This document shows positions 61,762-64,000 of a DNA stretch of 64,000 nt, in pieces. The stretch comes from Blautia wexlerae DSM 19850. Its GTDB lineage: Bacteria > Bacillota > Clostridia > Lachnospirales > Lachnospiraceae. The stretch is taken from contig NZ_CP102267.1 of assembly GCF_025148125.1 (NCBI RefSeq), forward strand, positions 2,862,501 to 2,926,500, given 5' to 3'. The notes below the pieces were generated by a model. That model worked only from the letters and a program-made list of their open reading frames with translations, was not told the origin of the DNA and made no database searches. The position numbers and the translations under genes were made by a program. Each line of letters begins with the position of its first letter. Position 1 is the first letter of the stretch.

Positions 61762-62109
61762 TTATTTAACAAGCTCTTTAACCTTAGCTGCTTTACCTAC
61801 ACGATCTCTTAAGTAGTTCAGTTTCGCACGACGTACTTTACCACGACGGATAACTTCTACTTTTACTACATGTGGGGAATGAAGCGGCCATGTTTTCTCA
61901 ACGCCTACTCCGTTAGAGCTCTTTCTTACAGTAAATGTAGCTCTGTTGCTTCCGCCCTGTTTCTTGAGAACTGTTCCTTCAAAAACCTGAACACGTTCAC
62001 GGTTTCCTTCTTTGATCAGTGCGTGTACTCTTACAGTATCACCTGTGTTGAATGCCGGTACTTCAGCTTTTAACTGAGCTGCTTCGATGTTTTTGATAAT
62101 TTCGTTCAT
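61762..62109 (-). CDS. rplS: Ribosomal protein L19
   Basis: 115 residues, full length for L19. [20 protein letters not shown] near 20 and the basic C-terminus ([20 protein letters not shown]) are diagnostic. It sits at the interface of the two ribosomal subunits. It is upstream of lepB and rbgA in the same direction. Confidence 0.98.
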   Translation of the reverse strand: MNEIIKNIEAAQLKAEVPAFNTGDTVRVHALIKEGNRERVQVFEGTVLKKQGGSNRATFTVRKSSNGVGVEKTWPLHSPHVVKVEVIRRGKVRRAKLNYLRDRVGKAAKVKELVK

Positions 62110-62236
62110 TGTATTTTTCTCCTATTCTTATATGGATGTTCTTAATACATATCCTGTAACAGAGGACCATCTTTTTTCACAACAGTTGTGATTATACTAT
62201 ATAGCCTGATGTATTGCAATACTTTTTGCAAATTTT

Positions 62237-63112
62237 TTACCAGCAGATTACTTCACATCCTGTTTCCGTAACCAGAACAGTTACTTCCCACTGGGCTGAA
62301 GGAAGTCCGTCCTCTGTACGGACTGTCCACTCGTCAATCTCATCCGTATAAATTTCATCGCTTCCCATATTTACCATCGGCTCTATGGTAAACATCATAC
62401 CCGGAACCATCAGGACACCTGTATTCTCTTCAGAAACAAAGCTTACCCATGGATCTTCATGGAACTCAACTCCCACACCATGTCCACCGATTTCTCTGAC
62501 TACAGAATATCCGTTTTCTACTGCATGTTTATGAACTGCACTTCCCATATTTCCGATCGGAGTCCATGGTTTCACCTGGGAAATACCAATCTCAACACAT
62601 TCTTTTGTGACCTTGACAAGTTTTTCTTTCTCCGGACTCACTTTACCGATGCAGAACATTCTGGACGAGTCAGAATAATAACCATTATATATTGTAGATA
62701 CATCAACATTGATAATATCTCCCTCTTTCAGAATCTGCTCTTCATCCGGGATTCCATGGCATACCACTTCATTTACAGAAGTACACACGCTCTTTGGAAA
62801 TCCTTCGTAATTTAACGGTGCCGGGATTCCCCCATGCCGTACAGTCTCTTCATGTACCCATCTGTCAATCTCTTCAGTGGATACACCTGGTTTAATATGC
62901 TCTTCCACATAATCAAGAACTGCGATATTGATTTTGCAGCTTTCTTTTATTTTCGCGATCTGTTCGGGTGTTTTGATCAGATCATGATCGATCACTGCAT
63001 ATCCTTTCTGCTTCATTATTTCCATTTTTTCATCAAATGCCTCATGGCATTTTTTATATTTTTTTCCGCTTCCACACCAGCATGGATCGTTTCTTCCAAT
63101 TTTCAAAGACAT
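62237..63112 (-). CDS. map: Methionine aminopeptidase with SEC-C zinc motif
   Basis: 291 residues. An N-terminal SEC-C motif (GRNDPCWCGSGKKYKKCH, residues 5-22) precedes the pita-bread catalytic domain. Metal ligands are in INVDVSTIYNGYYSDSSRMF near 145, the His in EIGGHGVGVEFHEDP near 220 and Glu in FTIEPMVNMG near 255. It trims initiator methionine. The SEC-C addition is typical of clostridial Map and may aid ribosome contact. GAGGAATTATC precedes the ATG at 63,112. Confidence 0.96.
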   Translation of the reverse strand: MSLKIGRNDPCWCGSGKKYKKCHEAFDEKMEIMKQKGYAVIDHDLIKTPEQIAKIKESCKINIAVLDYVEEHIKPGVSTEEIDRWVHEETVRHGGIPAPLNYEGFPKSVCTSVNEVVCHGIPDEEQILKEGDIINVDVSTIYNGYYSDSSRMFCIGKVSPEKEKLVKVTKECVEIGISQVKPWTPIGNMGSAVHKHAVENGYSVVREIGGHGVGVEFHEDPWVSFVSEENTGVLMVPGMMFTIEPMVNMGSDEIYTDEIDEWTVRTEDGLPSAQWEVTVLVTETGCEVICW

Positions 63113-63306
63113 GATAATTCCTCTTTCTTTTTTCTTATGTAGGGTACAGCGCATCATCACCATTACAGGAAACTGTGTACTGTTTTATCATACCACATTT
63201 TCTCTCGGAAATGTGAACTGTTATTGGTAAAATTACTCGTTATCTTTCGTGAATTGTAAGATAAAGCATCTGCATCAAAGCATTTTTCAAACACACTCCG
63301 GAATTG

Positions 63307-63340
63307 AAAAATCCGGCAGTTTAATTGCTACCGGATTTTT
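63307..63340 (-). terminator. Terminator overlapping the OmpA-domain gene stop
   Basis: Stem AAAAATCCGG / CCGGATTTTT with a 14-nt loop. The stop codon at 63,321-63,323 is inside the loop; TTTTTC follows on the minus strand. Confidence 0.8.
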
Positions 63341-64000
63341 CAGAATCAGAAGTCTTATCTGTATTCATAATCTGATTAAGTTCATTTATCATCTCATCAT
63401 CTTTCAGACGAAACTTTACTTCCACTCGTCTGGATGCATCCTTATCTACATTCCCATCGGAATCCAGAACCGGATTGGCTGAACCATGACCATTTACGGT
63501 CAGATAATTCTGAAGTTCTGAAACCTCATCAGAACTCAGGAAGTTCTCCCTGATTTCCGTCAGATACTGTGCAACTGCGAGAGAACGTTTCTGAGAAAGC
63601 TCCAGATTATAATCATAGTCTCCGTCTGTGTCTGTATAACCGTCAATGATGATCTCAGCCAGATACTTCTTATAATCTTTCTGAAGAAGCACCTTACAGT
63701 AAATCGGAAGGATATCTGCAAGTTCCTGTTTGCCCTCATCTGTCAGTTCTGACTTATCATAGTCAAATAATACATTTGCATTGAGGGTAAGAGCACCTGT
63801 CTGAGCATCAATATCAACACTTACATTGTTTTTGGAAAACTCCTTCTGCAATGCTTCAATAACATCTGCCTTGACACCGATGATATTATCAATTTTCTTC
63901 TGCTGTGTGGCAAGAAGAGATGTTTTTTCATCAAGGCTGGCCTGCTGTTCCTTTAACTGTGCTGCCAGTTCTGCAAGAAGCTTTTTCTGCTTGTCAAGCT
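63321..64000 (-). CDS. OmpA/MotB-domain protein, C-terminal part (runs off the window)
   Basis: The reading frame stays open to the window edge, so about 226 C-terminal residues are seen. The first 45 are a Lys/Gln/Glu-rich coiled coil (for example KLLAELAAQLKEQQ). Then comes an OmpA-like peptidoglycan-binding domain: NANVLFDYDKSELTDEGKQE, then IIIDGYTDTDGDYDYNLELS and SRRVEVKFR. In Firmicutes such proteins have an N-terminal membrane helix and resemble MotB. No motA-like gene is in view; a cell-wall-linked membrane role is likely. Confidence 0.85.
   Translation of the reverse strand, partial: LDKQKKLLAELAAQLKEQQASLDEKTSLLATQQKKIDNIIGVKADVIEALQKEFSKNNVSVDIDAQTGALTLNANVLFDYDKSELTDEGKQELADILPIYCKVLLQKDYKKYLAEIIIDGYTDTDGDYDYNLELSQKRSLAVAQYLTEIRENFLSSDEVSELQNYLTVNGHGSANPVLDSDGNVDKDASRRVEVKFRLKDDEMINELNQIMNTDKTSDSEKSGSN

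Noticed and set aside
1..64000. tRNA, rRNA, CRISPR arrays and insertion sequences
   Set aside because: I saw no cloverleaf-like genes, rRNA stretches, regular spacer arrays or transposase genes.

Overview
The window looks like chromosome of an acetogenic Lachnospiraceae bacterium, probably Blautia or a close relative. The evidence is an almost complete carbonyl branch of the Wood-Ljungdahl pathway, Firmicutes-type housekeeping genes (plsY-gpsA-der, rbgA-rnhB-yraN, a SEC-C methionine aminopeptidase) and strong purine-rich ribosome binding sites. The genus is inferred from gene content and protein character, not from a marker gene.

Positions 1 to about 21,195 are the right-hand part of an integrative conjugative element; the rest lies left of the window. 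Nearly all of it is read on the minus strand. From right to left it holds an outward-facing Xre regulator and two unknown genes, a HEPN/Toprim defence-like gene, a ParM/ParR partition pair, a ribbon-helix-helix protein with a very acidic tail, a cytosine-5 DNA methyltransferase, a glutamine-synthetase-like amidoligase, a 2,114-residue sortase-anchored adhesin, a gamma-glutamylcyclotransferase-like protein, a class B sortase, an S-adenosylmethionine synthetase, a Toprim primase-like protein, an N4/N6 DNA methyltransferase, a putative oriT, mobC and the start of the relaxase. The right end appears to cut a chromosomal carboxymuconolactone decarboxylase-cupin gene, of which only the 5' part remains.

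Positions 21.2 to 33.1 kb are chromosomal accessory genes: the broken gene with its flavodoxin and LysR neighbours, a MazG-like protein, an acyltransferase-like membrane protein with an esterase, isoaspartyl dipeptidase with a YfcC-type transporter, a RelA/SpoT-domain protein, and a sulfonate/nitrate-type ABC transporter.

Positions 33.2 to 50.9 kb are the Wood-Ljungdahl locus, read on the minus strand from a clear promoter at 50,838-50,866. The order is a His-rich nickel protein, CooT, CooC, CO dehydrogenase, a second CooC, two tandem acetyl-CoA synthases, both subunits of the corrinoid iron-sulfur protein (AcsD, AcsC), methyltransferase AcsE, reductive activator AcsV, a DUF3786 protein, FchA and FolD, followed immediately by a secreted glucosaminidase. 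FchA and FolD carry formyl-THF to methylene-THF; AcsE moves the methyl group to AcsCD; CooS supplies CO; AcsB makes acetyl-CoA; AcsV rescues oxidised cobalt; and the CooC/CooT/His-rich set loads nickel. Formyl-THF synthetase, methylene-THF reductase and formate dehydrogenase are not in the window.

Positions 51 to 64 kb are mostly core genes: an aldo/keto reductase, gpsA-plsY-der-DUF512, prs, pgeF, yraN, rnhB, rbgA, lepB, rplS, map and a partial OmpA-domain protein. I found no tRNA, rRNA, CRISPR array, riboswitch or insertion sequence.
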